In this document: piece by piece, positions 6,054 to 12,899 of the stretch
How positions within the stretch are numbered: the first letter of the stretch is position 1
Layout: each line of letters begins with the position of its first letter
Source of the DNA: a virus
DNA: 31,904 nucleotides
IMG/VR virus record: IMGVR_UViG_3300036979_000040
Location: 1-31,904 of that record
Direction: 5' to 3' (one strand)
Program-made: the position numbers and the translations under genes
Notes under the pieces: generated by a model
Databases searched by the model: none
What the model saw: the letters and a program-made list of their open reading frames with translations, nothing else
What the model was told of the DNA's origin: nothing

Positions 6054-6766
6054 ATGGCTTTGCTTTTGTATTTTTTATCTGTGAATTTTGGTTCGTGTTT
6101 CCATGGTTTGTCGGGCTTTGATATTACCTCAATCGTAGAATCCAACGCCTTAAAGATTTGTATTTCTCGTTTGGCCATTTCGCTTCGATCAAACATTTGA
6201 AGCCCACCATTCCCGCCACCAACTGGGGCGCATTTAATTTCGTGTTTGCTACAATATAATGTTTTTTCACCGTTCAAAATGATTTGCATAAATTGAAAAA
6301 AATCTTCAAAGGTGCTAACATCTGCACTTGGGCGATACTTGTCTGTCTTGATGAAATATGCAGTTTGTATTCTTTTGTTTTCCCTTGTAAACATTTTTGG
6401 TGTCTTGGCGTAAAATTCAAAGTGATACGGAAAACTAATAGCCGAAACCTGGGGTATTGACATCGCTTTGGATATTTTATCTAAATCATTTTCAATTTGC
6501 CCAACTCCTTGTACATCGTCATCAATCTTAAATATGACATCGTATCCATTTTGTTTGGCGTAATTCTTACATGATAATAACGCACCCCCTAAACCGATGT
6601 TGTTTTTGTCGTGTTGCACTACATTTGAGTATTTGCTATACGATTGATAATCTTGTGGTTCTACAAATATCTTGTAATCTAATTGTAGGCGTTGCATAAA
6701 TGGCATAGTGTATTTCGCAATGTTGCCTGGCCTTCCTTTGGATGGTATACAAACCAAACACCTCAT
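6050..6766 (-). CDS. TET/JBP-associated DNA glycosyltransferase candidate (TAGT-like)
   Basis: This 238-residue GT-A-fold protein starts MRCLVCIPSKGRPGNIAKYT, with FVEPQDYQSY near residue 35 and a metal-binding acidic motif FKIDDDVQG (D82-84). A Gly-rich PVGGGNGGLQMFDRSEM stretch lies in the acceptor half. This layout fits the glycosyltransferases that travel with phage TET/JBP oxygenases and add sugars to oxidised bases. It overlaps the dioxygenase gene by 4 bases downstream and the ParB-like gene by 4 bases upstream, so the three are coupled. A sugar donor specificity cannot be read from the sequence. Confidence 0.75.
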   Translation of the reverse strand: MRCLVCIPSKGRPGNIAKYTMPFMQRLQLDYKIFVEPQDYQSYSKYSNVVQHDKNNIGLGGALLSCKNYAKQNGYDVIFKIDDDVQGVGQIENDLDKISKAMSIPQVSAISFPYHFEFYAKTPKMFTRENKRIQTAYFIKTDKYRPSADVSTFEDFFQFMQIILNGEKTLYCSKHEIKCAPVGGGNGGLQMFDRSEMAKREIQIFKALDSTIEVISKPDKPWKHEPKFTDKKYKSKAI

Positions 6767-7338
6767 AACTTATCTTTTTCTTCTTTGAGATACATCATAA
6801 TCATTTGGCCGACATAGGCCCCGCGTTCACGCCAAAACTTCACCAATTGGTACGCTTCTTCGTAATGGTCTGGTTCAAACTCAATTTGGATGGCTTTCTT
6901 TACCCCATCGGCCATGTCCGAAAGTTCGTCGGATAAATCTTCCTCATCCAAAAGTGAGTAATCCACCTCAACGGGTTGTTGCCAAACATCCAAACCCCAC
7001 GCGTTTAACAATTCTGGTTCCCATTCGTTGGCTAAAATGTCCCAATCCCATTCTCCGAATCCGACATTGTCCTTAATGATAAACTCTTTTTGTTGTTCTT
7101 CGGTTAAATCGGATGCCTTAATGATTGGAACTTCTTTTAATCCAACTTCTTGCACCGCTTTTAATCTCATGTTGCCACCCAAAACAACCATATCATCATT
7201 CACCACGATTGGGCGTAGATTCAACATTTGCGGGAACTCCTTAATTGATTTAACTAACTTCTTGAATTTATCATCTTTTATAACCCTTGGGTTGTTTTCG
7301 TTGGCGATGATGTCCTTTGTTTTAACAATTTGTATCAT
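6763..7338 (-). CDS. ParB-like N-terminal domain protein
   Basis: The first ~90 residues form a ParB/Sulfiredoxin-type fold. They carry an NPR motif (residues 16-18), VVLGGNMRLKAVQEVGLKEVPII with GGNMR at 54-58, and a following helix EEQQKEFIIKDNVGFGEWDWD. The C-terminal half is acidic and helical, without the HTH of chromosomal ParB. Related phage proteins act as nucleases, NTP-binding switches or, in modification gene clusters, partners of base-modifying enzymes. Its coupling to the glycosyltransferase suggests the last role, though it could also serve packaging or replication. Confidence 0.75.
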   Translation of the reverse strand: MIQIVKTKDIIANENNPRVIKDDKFKKLVKSIKEFPQMLNLRPIVVNDDMVVLGGNMRLKAVQEVGLKEVPIIKASDLTEEQQKEFIIKDNVGFGEWDWDILANEWEPELLNAWGLDVWQQPVEVDYSLLDEEDLSDELSDMADGVKKAIQIEFEPDHYEEAYQLVKFWRERGAYVGQMIMMYLKEEKDKL

Positions 7339-7586
7339 TTGTTTAATTTTATTTGGTGTGTTATAATTAAAAAATCCATGTGTTGTTTCTTATCGCCGTA
7401 TTTAATGTGGCAAGGTCGACAAAGTGCTTGTAAATTCTCGATGACATCCTTTTTGGTTGTGCCTCCCATTCCCCGTGGTTGGATGTGGTGGATATCAATT
7501 GCCTTAGATCCGCACACCTCACACGGGATAAAATCGGTTGTGTCATAACCAAAGTATGTTAAATAAATCTTTGTGTGTGGCTTCAT
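7335..7586 (-). CDS. HNH endonuclease domain protein (83 aa)
   Basis: A single-domain HNH protein: zinc pair CEVC, then DIHHIQPRGMGGTTKKDVIENLQALCRPCHIKYGD, which contains the His-His catalytic pair, the Asn of ENL and the second Cys pair CRPC. It lacks NUMOD domains, so it is less likely a homing enzyme. Such short HNH proteins occur in phage replication or packaging gene blocks and nick DNA or cut branched structures. It overlaps its neighbours by 4 bases downstream and 44 upstream. Confidence 0.8.
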   Translation of the reverse strand: MKPHTKIYLTYFGYDTTDFIPCEVCGSKAIDIHHIQPRGMGGTTKKDVIENLQALCRPCHIKYGDKKQHMDFLIITHQIKLNK

Positions 7587-7770
7587 CTTTTATGGCTTGT
7601 AAATATAGTTCATTGCATACCCTTGGGTTCATTCCCATTGATATTCCCACTTGTTCCCAGGTCTTGCCCATGTCCTCGCGTAGAATCATGATTGCGTACT
7701 TCTTAGCAAGGATTTGACTGCGTCTAACCACGGCCCCCATTTTGCTCGGTCTTGAAATTGTTGTCTGCAT
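7543..7770 (-). CDS. Small helix-turn-helix-like protein
   Basis: A protein of about 75 residues whose core, GKTWEQVGISMGMNPRVCNELYLQAI, looks like a helix-turn-helix. It is preceded by a basic stretch (MGAVVRRSQILAKKYA). It may bind DNA as a small regulator. Starts at 7779, 7770 and 7740 are all in frame; I chose 7770, but 7740 gives less overlap with the zinc-ribbon gene. No strong ribosome binding site decides among them. Confidence 0.5.
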   Translation of the reverse strand: MQTTISRPSKMGAVVRRSQILAKKYAIMILREDMGKTWEQVGISMGMNPRVCNELYLQAIKDEATHKDLFNILWL

Positions 7771-7886
7771 TTTATACACATATAAATTTGGTTCGGTTCG
7801 ATATTCGGCCCCGTTTCGTTAATAAGTTCTTTTGTTGATTCCGTGTAATGGTCGCAACAATCACAAAGGTTTCTCGTAAGTTTCAT
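7686..7886 (-). CDS. Small zinc-ribbon-like protein
   Basis: This protein of 66 residues has CDCC near residue 8 and CIKC near residue 37, a spacing fitting a zinc ribbon. Its 3' third overlaps the HTH-like gene by about 85 bases in another frame, so one of the two may be shorter than drawn. It overlaps the gene upstream by 26 bases. The function is unknown; a nucleic acid or protein contact role is likely. Confidence 0.5.
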   Translation of the reverse strand: MKLTRNLCDCCDHYTESTKELINETGPNIEPNQIYMCIKCRQQFQDRAKWGPWLDAVKSLLRSTQS

Positions 7887-8268
7887 ACACCTGGGTCAAC
7901 TCGTTAATCATGGTTTGCCACGCCTTTGGGTTGCAACTGCATGGTTTGTAAATTCGCTTGGATCGGAATATCCGCGACCATATCTCCGCTATCTTGGTTG
8001 CCTCCATCGGTGCAAGGGTCGTGTTATTCACGGTCTTGAAATGTGTCCACCATTCGTATTCGTGTTCTGTCATACACAATGGTTGACGGCTTGGGAATAA
8101 CTTGTTTAGTTTGTGCTTCCGTTCTGTGCAACCACAATCTTCTCCGCCGATAAATTTGGCAAGTGCTTCAATCCCCGTGGCTTTCGTTACCTTCTGAATC
8201 GTATCCCCCAACCCGATGGATGGTCGTGATTCTGTAAATTGTTTCCGTGTTTCGCTTTTCTTCGGCAT
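7861..8268 (-). CDS. Conserved phage protein with Cys-rich motif, unknown function
   Basis: The protein has 135 residues. It reads GLGDTIQKVTKATGIEALAKFIGGEDCGCTERKHKLNKLFP, a motif I associate with conserved hypothetical proteins of Bacteroidota phages. Another Cys pair is CSCNP near residue 113. The CGC and CSC motifs could bind a metal. No enzymatic motif is recognised. The start at 8268 lies inside the 3' end of the sigma-like gene, in another frame. Confidence 0.6.
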   Translation of the reverse strand: MPKKSETRKQFTESRPSIGLGDTIQKVTKATGIEALAKFIGGEDCGCTERKHKLNKLFPSRQPLCMTEHEYEWWTHFKTVNNTTLAPMEATKIAEIWSRIFRSKRIYKPCSCNPKAWQTMINELTQVYETYEKPL

Positions 8269-8809
8269 ATATTTGGTATTTTGTCTTTGTTCTTTGTTTT
8301 ATGAATTGTTTGGCGTTTTTGATTGAGTTAAAAACACTATGCGTTGGAATGCCCGTGCGTTTTTCAATGTCCCTCATCGAATGTCCGTACACAAAATGTA
8401 ACTCCAATAACATCTGGTCGTAATCCCGTAACTCATCAATTGCTTTTTTCACTTCGTCCATCAACGCCCCGTGGGCATATTCAGCCATTTCTGGGCTCTC
8501 TACGGGGTTGAATTGGTCTTGGTGTGGTATTGTCTTGTTTTCTGCTCTTTTGATGTCTATAAACGCATTGTGTATCATCTTGAATAAATAGATGGTATTG
8601 ATGGTTCCGTTGTAATTGGCGAATCTATCCAATGACCCTTCCTTTAATTGTATTTCCCCCAACTTCAAATACATCGTTTGGATGATATCATCAATCTCAT
8701 CGGGCTTTGCACCAACATATTTTGATATTTTAACCCACTCAACATGGCGTTTGGCGATATCTTCAAGAGTTATCAAAGTATGATTCGATTTGCAATTTGA
8801 AATCCTCAA
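8168..8809 (-). CDS. Sigma-70 family (ECF-like) RNA polymerase sigma factor candidate
   Basis: At 213 residues the protein has a region 2-like segment (KPDEIDDIIQTMYLKLGEIQ, FANYNGTINTIYLFKMIHNAFIDIKR) and a region 4-like HTH (LLELHFVYGHSMRDIEKRTGIPTHSVFNSIKNAKQFIKQR). Two-domain size fits ECF sigma factors. It could direct host RNA polymerase to late phage genes, which are the tail, head and lysis blocks that lack obvious TAnnTTTG promoters. The last ~33 codons overlap the next gene. The 5' end overlaps the VRR-NUC gene by 47 bases, so an internal start is possible. A related small HTH DNA-binding role cannot be excluded. Confidence 0.6.
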   Translation of the reverse strand: MRISNCKSNHTLITLEDIAKRHVEWVKISKYVGAKPDEIDDIIQTMYLKLGEIQLKEGSLDRFANYNGTINTIYLFKMIHNAFIDIKRAENKTIPHQDQFNPVESPEMAEYAHGALMDEVKKAIDELRDYDQMLLELHFVYGHSMRDIEKRTGIPTHSVFNSIKNAKQFIKQRTKTKYQIYAEEKRNTETIYRITTIHRVGGYDSEGNESHGD

Positions 8810-9116
8810 ACGAATATACCATTACATATTGATAATTCATTGCTTCAACAATCAATTGCCACTTTTTTTGATGCTCTGATTGTTTGTTTGGTTTGATTTT
8901 TAATTCAAGGAATAACCCGTGGTATTTTGTGTTGGGCATGAATAACACCAAATCCGAAACACCTGGGACAACTCCCTCCGCTTTTAACCTTTGGGCCGTA
9001 AATAAATCGCGTGATCCACCATTGGGGACATGGATTAACAATTCCCCGAATTGGCGGTATTGCAGTCGGAACCACTTAACACACGCAACTTGCATACGGC
9101 TTTCCAAATGTTTCAT
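8763..9116 (-). CDS. VRR-NUC domain nuclease
   Basis: This protein of 117 residues is one complete VRR-NUC domain of the PD-(D/E)XK fold. Visible motifs are HVPNGGSRD (29-37), LKAEGVVPGVSDLVLFMP with catalytic Asp 55, LFLELKIKP with Glu 71 and Lys 73, and the Gln 83 of EHQKKW. Phage members are structure-specific nucleases thought to act in replication or recombination intermediates. It is coupled by ATGA to the 59-residue gene upstream and overlaps the sigma-like gene downstream. Confidence 0.9.
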   Translation of the reverse strand: MKHLESRMQVACVKWFRLQYRQFGELLIHVPNGGSRDLFTAQRLKAEGVVPGVSDLVLFMPNTKYHGLFLELKIKPNKQSEHQKKWQLIVEAMNYQYVMVYSFEDFKLQIESYFDNS

Positions 9117-9292
9117 TCTGCGTCTAAATAGATTGATTTGGCTTTTGCGAATCCTCGGTTATACCACCATTGGGCGTGGATTTTTTCATCCCGTTTTAAT
9201 TCGTGGAATAAATCCGTGGGGATGGTGATGTCGTGGTTTATCTGCAACCATTCAATCAACTGGTCTATGGGTGTAATTTCTTCGTTTAACAT
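9113..9292 (-). CDS. Small phage protein of unknown function (59 aa)
   Basis: The 59-residue frame starts at ATG 9292, which overlaps the TAA of the preceding gene (TAATG), and ends in TGA overlapping the VRR-NUC start (ATGA). The sequence MLNEEITPIDQLIEWLQINHD... AQWWYNRGFAKAKSIYLDAE is rich in Trp and charged residues and looks like a folded helical protein. These perfect couplings make it real; the function is unknown. Confidence 0.65.
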   Translation of the reverse strand: MLNEEITPIDQLIEWLQINHDITIPTDLFHELKRDEKIHAQWWYNRGFAKAKSIYLDAE

Positions 9293-9531
9293 TATTTGTC
9301 TTTTGTTTCAATTGCATTTTTGATGGACATAGTCATGTAATCCAACGCCCGTTTGTAACCTTCCCTATAACCATCGGAGTAACTCATTTCCCTACCCATA
9401 ATTTCTATTTCACTCGCTTGTTCCAAAAGAGTTTCATGTTTGTATTTTCCTTCGTAGGTCGTTTGATTAACCTTGATGATTTGGTGTTCAATCAATTTGT
9501 CAAGAAACCATTTAACGCTTCCACTATTCAT
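9292..9531 (-). CDS. Small phage protein of unknown function (79 aa)
   Basis: The start is ATG 9531 because GGAGGTAACA stands directly before it, a rare strong Shine-Dalgarno in this genome. An ATG further upstream at 9567 is not needed. The protein starts MNSGSVKWFLDKLIEHQ and later has ASEIEIMGREMSYSDGYREGYKRA. Its N-terminus resembles that of the next gene upstream (SSIEWLIEQL), suggesting two diverged copies of a family common in small phage genes. The function is unknown. Confidence 0.6.
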   Translation of the reverse strand: MNSGSVKWFLDKLIEHQIIKVNQTTYEGKYKHETLLEQASEIEIMGREMSYSDGYREGYKRALDYMTMSIKNAIETKDK

Positions 9532-9784
9532 TGTTACCTCCGTATGTTTCGTTGTAAAATTGCCCAAATGTCTTTATGATGCCTTCTTCACGCAATACAT
9601 AATCTTCGTATGCATAATACAATTTTATAGTTTCCTCTTTGTGCATTGCGTTGGCTTTTTCATGTTTCTCTGTTAATACCCAACTTTGTATTTTAATTAC
9701 ATAGGTATCATCTTCATTAGAAAAATCATATTCTTTAAGTTGTTCAATCAACCATTCAATACTACTTTGTTTATTGTTGGTCAT
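9524..9784 (-). CDS. Small phage protein of unknown function (86 aa)
   Basis: It opens MTNNKQSSIEWLIEQLKEYDF and continues with KANAMHKEETIKLYYAYEDYV, a pattern (SSIEWLIEQL then MHKEEI) seen in many small early proteins of Bacteroidota phages. It is acidic and helical with no membrane segment. It shares the N-terminal pattern with its downstream neighbour. It overlaps that gene by 8 bases and follows the 100-residue gene by 3 bases. Confidence 0.6.
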   Translation of the reverse strand: MTNNKQSSIEWLIEQLKEYDFSNEDDTYVIKIQSWVLTEKHEKANAMHKEETIKLYYAYEDYVLREEGIIKTFGQFYNETYGGNNE

Positions 9785-9787
9785 TGT

Positions 9788-10090
9788 TCAATATCCTAAA
9801 TCCTTTTTTACAATGCTTTGTTTTGCTTGGCGTTCGTTGTACTTCTTCCCACGCAATTCGGGCGTTTCTTCTTGCACATGTCGGCGAACCCGTGTGATGG
9901 TGTCGGATGATGTTAACCGACCCACGGCCATTAATTTTAAGAAGATTTTTGCGGGGGTATTGGTAGGGGGGTAACCCATTGCCTCCATTTCTAAATTCCA
10001 ATACCATGCAACCAATTGTTGGTCGTTGTCCTTGAAGTCGGCGTATTGCTTTAATAAGTCAATCACCGTTTGTTTGATATCCATTTTCAT
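9788..10090 (-). CDS. Conserved replication-region protein of unknown function (100 aa)
   Basis: Directly behind the helicase gene, this protein carries the stretch LTSSDTITRVRRHVQEETPELRGKKYNERQAKQS..KDLGY. This combination of a small helical domain with basic residues often lies near replication genes in phages. It may bind DNA, but I do not know a tested function. The start may be ATG 10090 or 10084; both are near a weak promoter-like sequence. Confidence 0.6.
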   Translation of the reverse strand: MKMDIKQTVIDLLKQYADFKDNDQQLVAWYWNLEMEAMGYPPTNTPAKIFLKLMAVGRLTSSDTITRVRRHVQEETPELRGKKYNERQAKQSIVKKDLGY

Positions 10091-10101
10091 ATTTGTCGAT
10101 A

Positions 10102-10132
10102 CAATATTAATATTTTAATTTCAAAATTCAAA
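10102..10132 (-). promoter_or_regulatory. Weak promoter candidate behind the helicase gene
   Basis: TTTG (10132-10129), 19 bases, then TAATATTG (10109-10102), one mismatch from TAnnTTTG. It lies at the end of the helicase gene and would serve the 100-residue gene and those after it. The DNA is AT-rich, so chance is a real possibility. Confidence 0.35.
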
Positions 10133-11389
10133 GGGGGATGAAATTTTTGGTTCTATATTTTCGCGGTACAAAGTGCGGTTACCGATGTATGTGGTTGGGA
10201 TGATACTGCATTCCCCGTGTCGGTTCTTGGCAATTATCAATTCCGCATCCTCGATTTCGGGTTGCATCTGTTCGTATTTAGCGGGTCGGAACGGGAACAT
10301 CACCACATCGGCATCTTGTTCAATGGCACCCGATTCTCGAATGTCACTTAACATTGGGCGTTTGTCGGCCCTATCCTCTGGCTTCCGTGATAACTGTGCC
10401 AACACAATAACCGTGATTTGTAATTCCTTGGCTAACAATTTAAGGCCACGGGATATCTCCGCGATTTCTTGTTCGCGGTTTTGTTTCGATCCCTTCATCA
10501 ACTGAATGTAATCGATGACCAATAAATCCAACCCGTGTTTTGCTTTGTGTATTTTTGCCTTGGATTTTATTTGTTGAATGGATGCGTTTGGTTCCTCGTC
10601 TACAAAAAATTCCACTTGGCTTTTGTTTACCGAATCGCACAATTGAATTACCTCATGTTCCTTTAATGTGGCGTTGCGTATCTTCCAATTCACAATGTCG
10701 GTTATCAATGAAAAATATCGCTTTGCCAATTGTTCGGAACTCATTTCCAAACTGATAATCAAACCTTTGCCACCCAACTTTCCAAACTCATGAATAAGCG
10801 ATAAAGCCAATGCAGTTTTTCCCATCCCTGGTCGTGCAGCCATTACGATTAAATCACCCGCGTTCCATCCCCCTAATATTCTATCCAATGACTTCCACCC
10901 CGTTGGTTTACCCGTTATACTTACACCACGGGCAATGGCTTCTGTTATGTTGTCCAATGCGGTTGCACTCACCTTGTGTATTGAAACGGGGTCGTGTATT
11001 GTTGTGAACTGCGTGTTGTCAATTACATTCTGGGCTTGAATAATCAAGTTGGGCAAATCAGTTGCAAAATCTAACTTTTCAATTTCCTCGATGAATTGCT
11101 TTTTCAAAAACTTTTGTTCCAACTTGGGTAAATACGAAGGAACATTAAATGCGTGGTAAACATCGTTTCCAACGCGAACCATCCACGCGATTTGTTCTCG
11201 TGTCAATCCTTTGGATAAACTCATGTAATCGATTGGATCGTTGTTGAAATACTTTTCAATCATTTGTTCCACGATGTGTTTGTGCAAAATCCCTTCAAAC
11301 CAATTGGGCTTGATGCGTGGCAAAAGTGCCTGGGCTTGTGGGTAATACAATAATTGCCCCAAGATATAATCCTCGATATTGTCATTCAT
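10121..11389 (-). CDS. dnaB: Replicative DNA helicase, DnaB type
   Basis: The protein, 422 residues from ATG 11389, has the DnaB layout: an N-terminal helical domain (DNIEDYILGQLLYYPQAQ), a linker, then a RecA-like ATPase. Walker A is AARPGMGKTALAL near residue 190, the Walker B region is LDLLVIDYIQLM, and SREQEIAEISRGLK-like, VLAQLSRKPEDR and SDIRESGAIEQDADVVMF motifs follow, with an Arg finger region in KNRHGE. It unwinds the phage fork, loaded by the initiator encoded just upstream. The ATG at 11389 lies at the stop of that gene; an in-frame ATG at 11398 is possible. Confidence 0.95.
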   Translation of the reverse strand: MNDNIEDYILGQLLYYPQAQALLPRIKPNWFEGILHKHIVEQMIEKYFNNDPIDYMSLSKGLTREQIAWMVRVGNDVYHAFNVPSYLPKLEQKFLKKQFIEEIEKLDFATDLPNLIIQAQNVIDNTQFTTIHDPVSIHKVSATALDNITEAIARGVSITGKPTGWKSLDRILGGWNAGDLIVMAARPGMGKTALALSLIHEFGKLGGKGLIISLEMSSEQLAKRYFSLITDIVNWKIRNATLKEHEVIQLCDSVNKSQVEFFVDEEPNASIQQIKSKAKIHKAKHGLDLLVIDYIQLMKGSKQNREQEIAEISRGLKLLAKELQITVIVLAQLSRKPEDRADKRPMLSDIRESGAIEQDADVVMFPFRPAKYEQMQPEIEDAELIIAKNRHGECSIIPTTYIGNRTLYRENIEPKISSPFEF

Positions 11390-12038
11390 AGTCCGCAATG
11401 TTAAATCTTTTTTGTGTTGGTTGTGTCGCGGTGGCGGTTTTTAAGTTTCCATCCTTCCAGGTACTAACACACGCCTTCCAATTCTTAATTGAGTTTTTGC
11501 CAATCATCCACCCCTTCGCTTCATAAAAATTGTAGAAACGCTCCGACACATTGTTCATTCCTTTTTCTTCCATATAAAGGGCAATTTCTTCAATGGTTGG
11601 TTTCTTAAATTTCGTATCTTTTTCTTGTTCTTCTTCTTCTTCTTGTTCTTGTTCTTCTTGTGATGCAGTATACATACCGTTTACATACTCTATCAATACT
11701 CTATCCTTAACAACGCAAAGTTCTGATTTTATGCAACTTACAACTTTTGGTGATGTTGACCCGTTATATTTTAACCAATTCTTCAATGCAACCTCTTTTG
11801 TTGTTTCTGAATATAGTATTTTGCCCACTTTTATAAAGTATGCAAGGAGTTTGGATACTCTATCAATACTGTATCCAAGTTCAAACGCCATTTGTTTTTT
11901 ACTTATTTCGTAAATACCACATTGTTTGGTTCGTTCGTTGGTCAATAAATACAAATAAAATAAACGATGGTCGTTGTCAAGGTCTTGAATAAATGGATCA
12001 CTCCAAAACGATGTGTGGATTTTTCTAAAAATTGCCAT
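11382..12038 (-). CDS. Replication initiator / DnaD-like helicase loader candidate
   Basis: This 218-residue protein has an N-terminal winged helix (FRKIHTSFWSDPFIQDLDNDHRLFYLYLLTNERT, then ISKKQMAFELGYSIDRVSKLLAYF). A low-complexity acidic linker follows (EEQEQEEEEEQEK near residue 132), and the C-terminal segment is FYEAKGWMIGKNSIKNWKACVSTWK. The ending fits DnaD/DnaT-like domains that bind ssDNA and load DnaB. Its position immediately before the helicase supports that. It probably acts at the phage origin. Confidence 0.75.
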   Translation of the reverse strand: MAIFRKIHTSFWSDPFIQDLDNDHRLFYLYLLTNERTKQCGIYEISKKQMAFELGYSIDRVSKLLAYFIKVGKILYSETTKEVALKNWLKYNGSTSPKVVSCIKSELCVVKDRVLIEYVNGMYTASQEEQEQEEEEEQEKDTKFKKPTIEEIALYMEEKGMNNVSERFYNFYEAKGWMIGKNSIKNWKACVSTWKDGNLKTATATQPTQKRFNIADYE

Positions 12039-12040
12039 GA

Positions 12041-12553
12041 TTAAAATCCCTCATTTTTTAACTGATATCCACTTTGACTTTTGAATGTCAAACCATCAAT
12101 TGTATATTCATATGTCATAAAACTAATTGTACCATTAGTATATGGTTCATTACAAAATGACTCAATTCCTAACATATCTGTTATAAAGCAAAATGAACCA
12201 GTTGTATCAAGGCTCCGACCAATCAATACCAAATTAATGATGTATCTTTTTTCTTTCTTTTTTCGATGTAAATACATTTGAATTCCTTTTACATAATGTA
12301 ATGCTTGTAAAAATGAAGCAATTCCAATGTGTTCTTTTTTTAATTCATAAACCGTAATAACACCAGGAATAAAAATATCCCTATCTGGTCCATCATAACA
12401 TGGTCTTGTGAATTCCACCAAATCAGCAATTCCATAATTGCCAATTCTTAATTGTCTAAACAGTTTACCATTCATAGGTAATCCTTTTTCGTCTAATGAA
12501 TCCCTTCCAGATTCAAAGATGATTTGTTCCAAATCTTTTTCTAAAAATTTCAT
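12041..12553 (-). CDS. PD-(D/E)XK-like nuclease candidate
   Basis: The 170-residue frame begins at ATG 12553, chosen because the region above it (12553-12655) looks like a structured leader rather than protein. The motif GNYGIADLVEF supplies an Asp and ITVYELKKEHIG an E-x-K, spaced as in PD-(D/E)XK nucleases. A helix with FLQALHYVKGIQMYLHRK follows. It may be a phage nuclease acting on host or phage DNA; it could also be a nonenzymatic relative. It leads the replication gene block. Confidence 0.5.
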   Translation of the reverse strand: MKFLEKDLEQIIFESGRDSLDEKGLPMNGKLFRQLRIGNYGIADLVEFTRPCYDGPDRDIFIPGVITVYELKKEHIGIASFLQALHYVKGIQMYLHRKKKEKRYIINLVLIGRSLDTTGSFCFITDMLGIESFCNEPYTNGTISFMTYEYTIDGLTFKSQSGYQLKNEGF

Positions 12554-12621
12554 AAAATAAAACCCCACTAAGTAAGTGACCGTCGGATGGAACACAAACT
12601 TAATGGGGTAAACGCCTTTGT
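12554..12621 (-). promoter_or_regulatory. Structured leader with terminator-like hairpin before the nuclease-like gene
   Basis: On the minus strand CCCCATTAAG (12608-12599) pairs with CTTAGTGGGG (12572-12563), 10 bp including one G-T wobble and a 26-base loop. TTTTATTTT leads directly into the ATG at 12553. The pairing is complete only in minus-strand RNA, since on the plus strand the wobble becomes a C-A mismatch. It resembles an attenuator or a start-region switch. Confidence 0.4.
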
Positions 12622-12654
12622 AACTTTGGAATATCCGACATTCCGTTAACACCA

Positions 12655-12688
12655 CAAATATAAAATAAATTATCCGTATATTTGCAAA
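12655..12688 (-). promoter_or_regulatory. Promoter candidate for the replication gene block
   Basis: TATATTTG (12662-12655) is a full -7 match. TTTG (12688-12685) lies 22 bases above it, slightly longer than the usual spacing. A transcript from here would carry a ~95-base leader containing the hairpin at 12563-12608. Confidence 0.5.
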
Positions 12689-12719
12689 ATCCGTTTGTTA
12701 TTTGTCATATCATAGGATT

Positions 12720-12744
12720 GGGGGGGCTTTATTGCCCCCTTTTT
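12720..12744 (+). terminator. Hairpin with plus-strand terminator form
   Basis: GGGGGC (12722-12727) and GCCCCC (12734-12739) flank a 6-base loop and are followed by TTTTT on the plus strand. Only the plus direction has the T-tract; on the minus strand the hairpin straddles the stop of the 56-residue gene and is followed by CAATCC. It may stop antisense transcription or act as a weak pause in the minus direction. Confidence 0.5.
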
Positions 12745-12899
12745 ATTGCGTGTACAATTACAACAATCCAAATGATACCACCCAACGCCACCATTGATAT
12801 TCCGATGCACTGGGCCACATACGGGTGATGCACAATCAACCACCCGTAACCCAACCCGCTTATCACAATACAGATAAGCGATAAAATAAACATTCTCAT
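12729..12899 (-). CDS. Small membrane protein with two transmembrane segments (56 aa)
   Basis: The frame starts at ATG 12899, overlapping the TGA of the preceding gene (ATGA), and ends in TAA inside a hairpin loop. Two hydrophobic segments are visible: MFILSLICIVISGLGYGWLIV and IGISMVALGGIIWIVVIV, followed by a basic tail HAIKRGQ. It could be a small membrane effector or superinfection protein; the early position argues against a holin. No family is recognised. Confidence 0.6.
   Translation of the reverse strand: MRMFILSLICIVISGLGYGWLIVHHPYVAQCIGISMVALGGIIWIVVIVHAIKRGQ

Noticed and set aside
11625-11660. Short tandem repeat of Glu/Gln codons
   Set aside because: It encodes the acidic linker of the replication initiator; a low-complexity linker is ordinary in this family.
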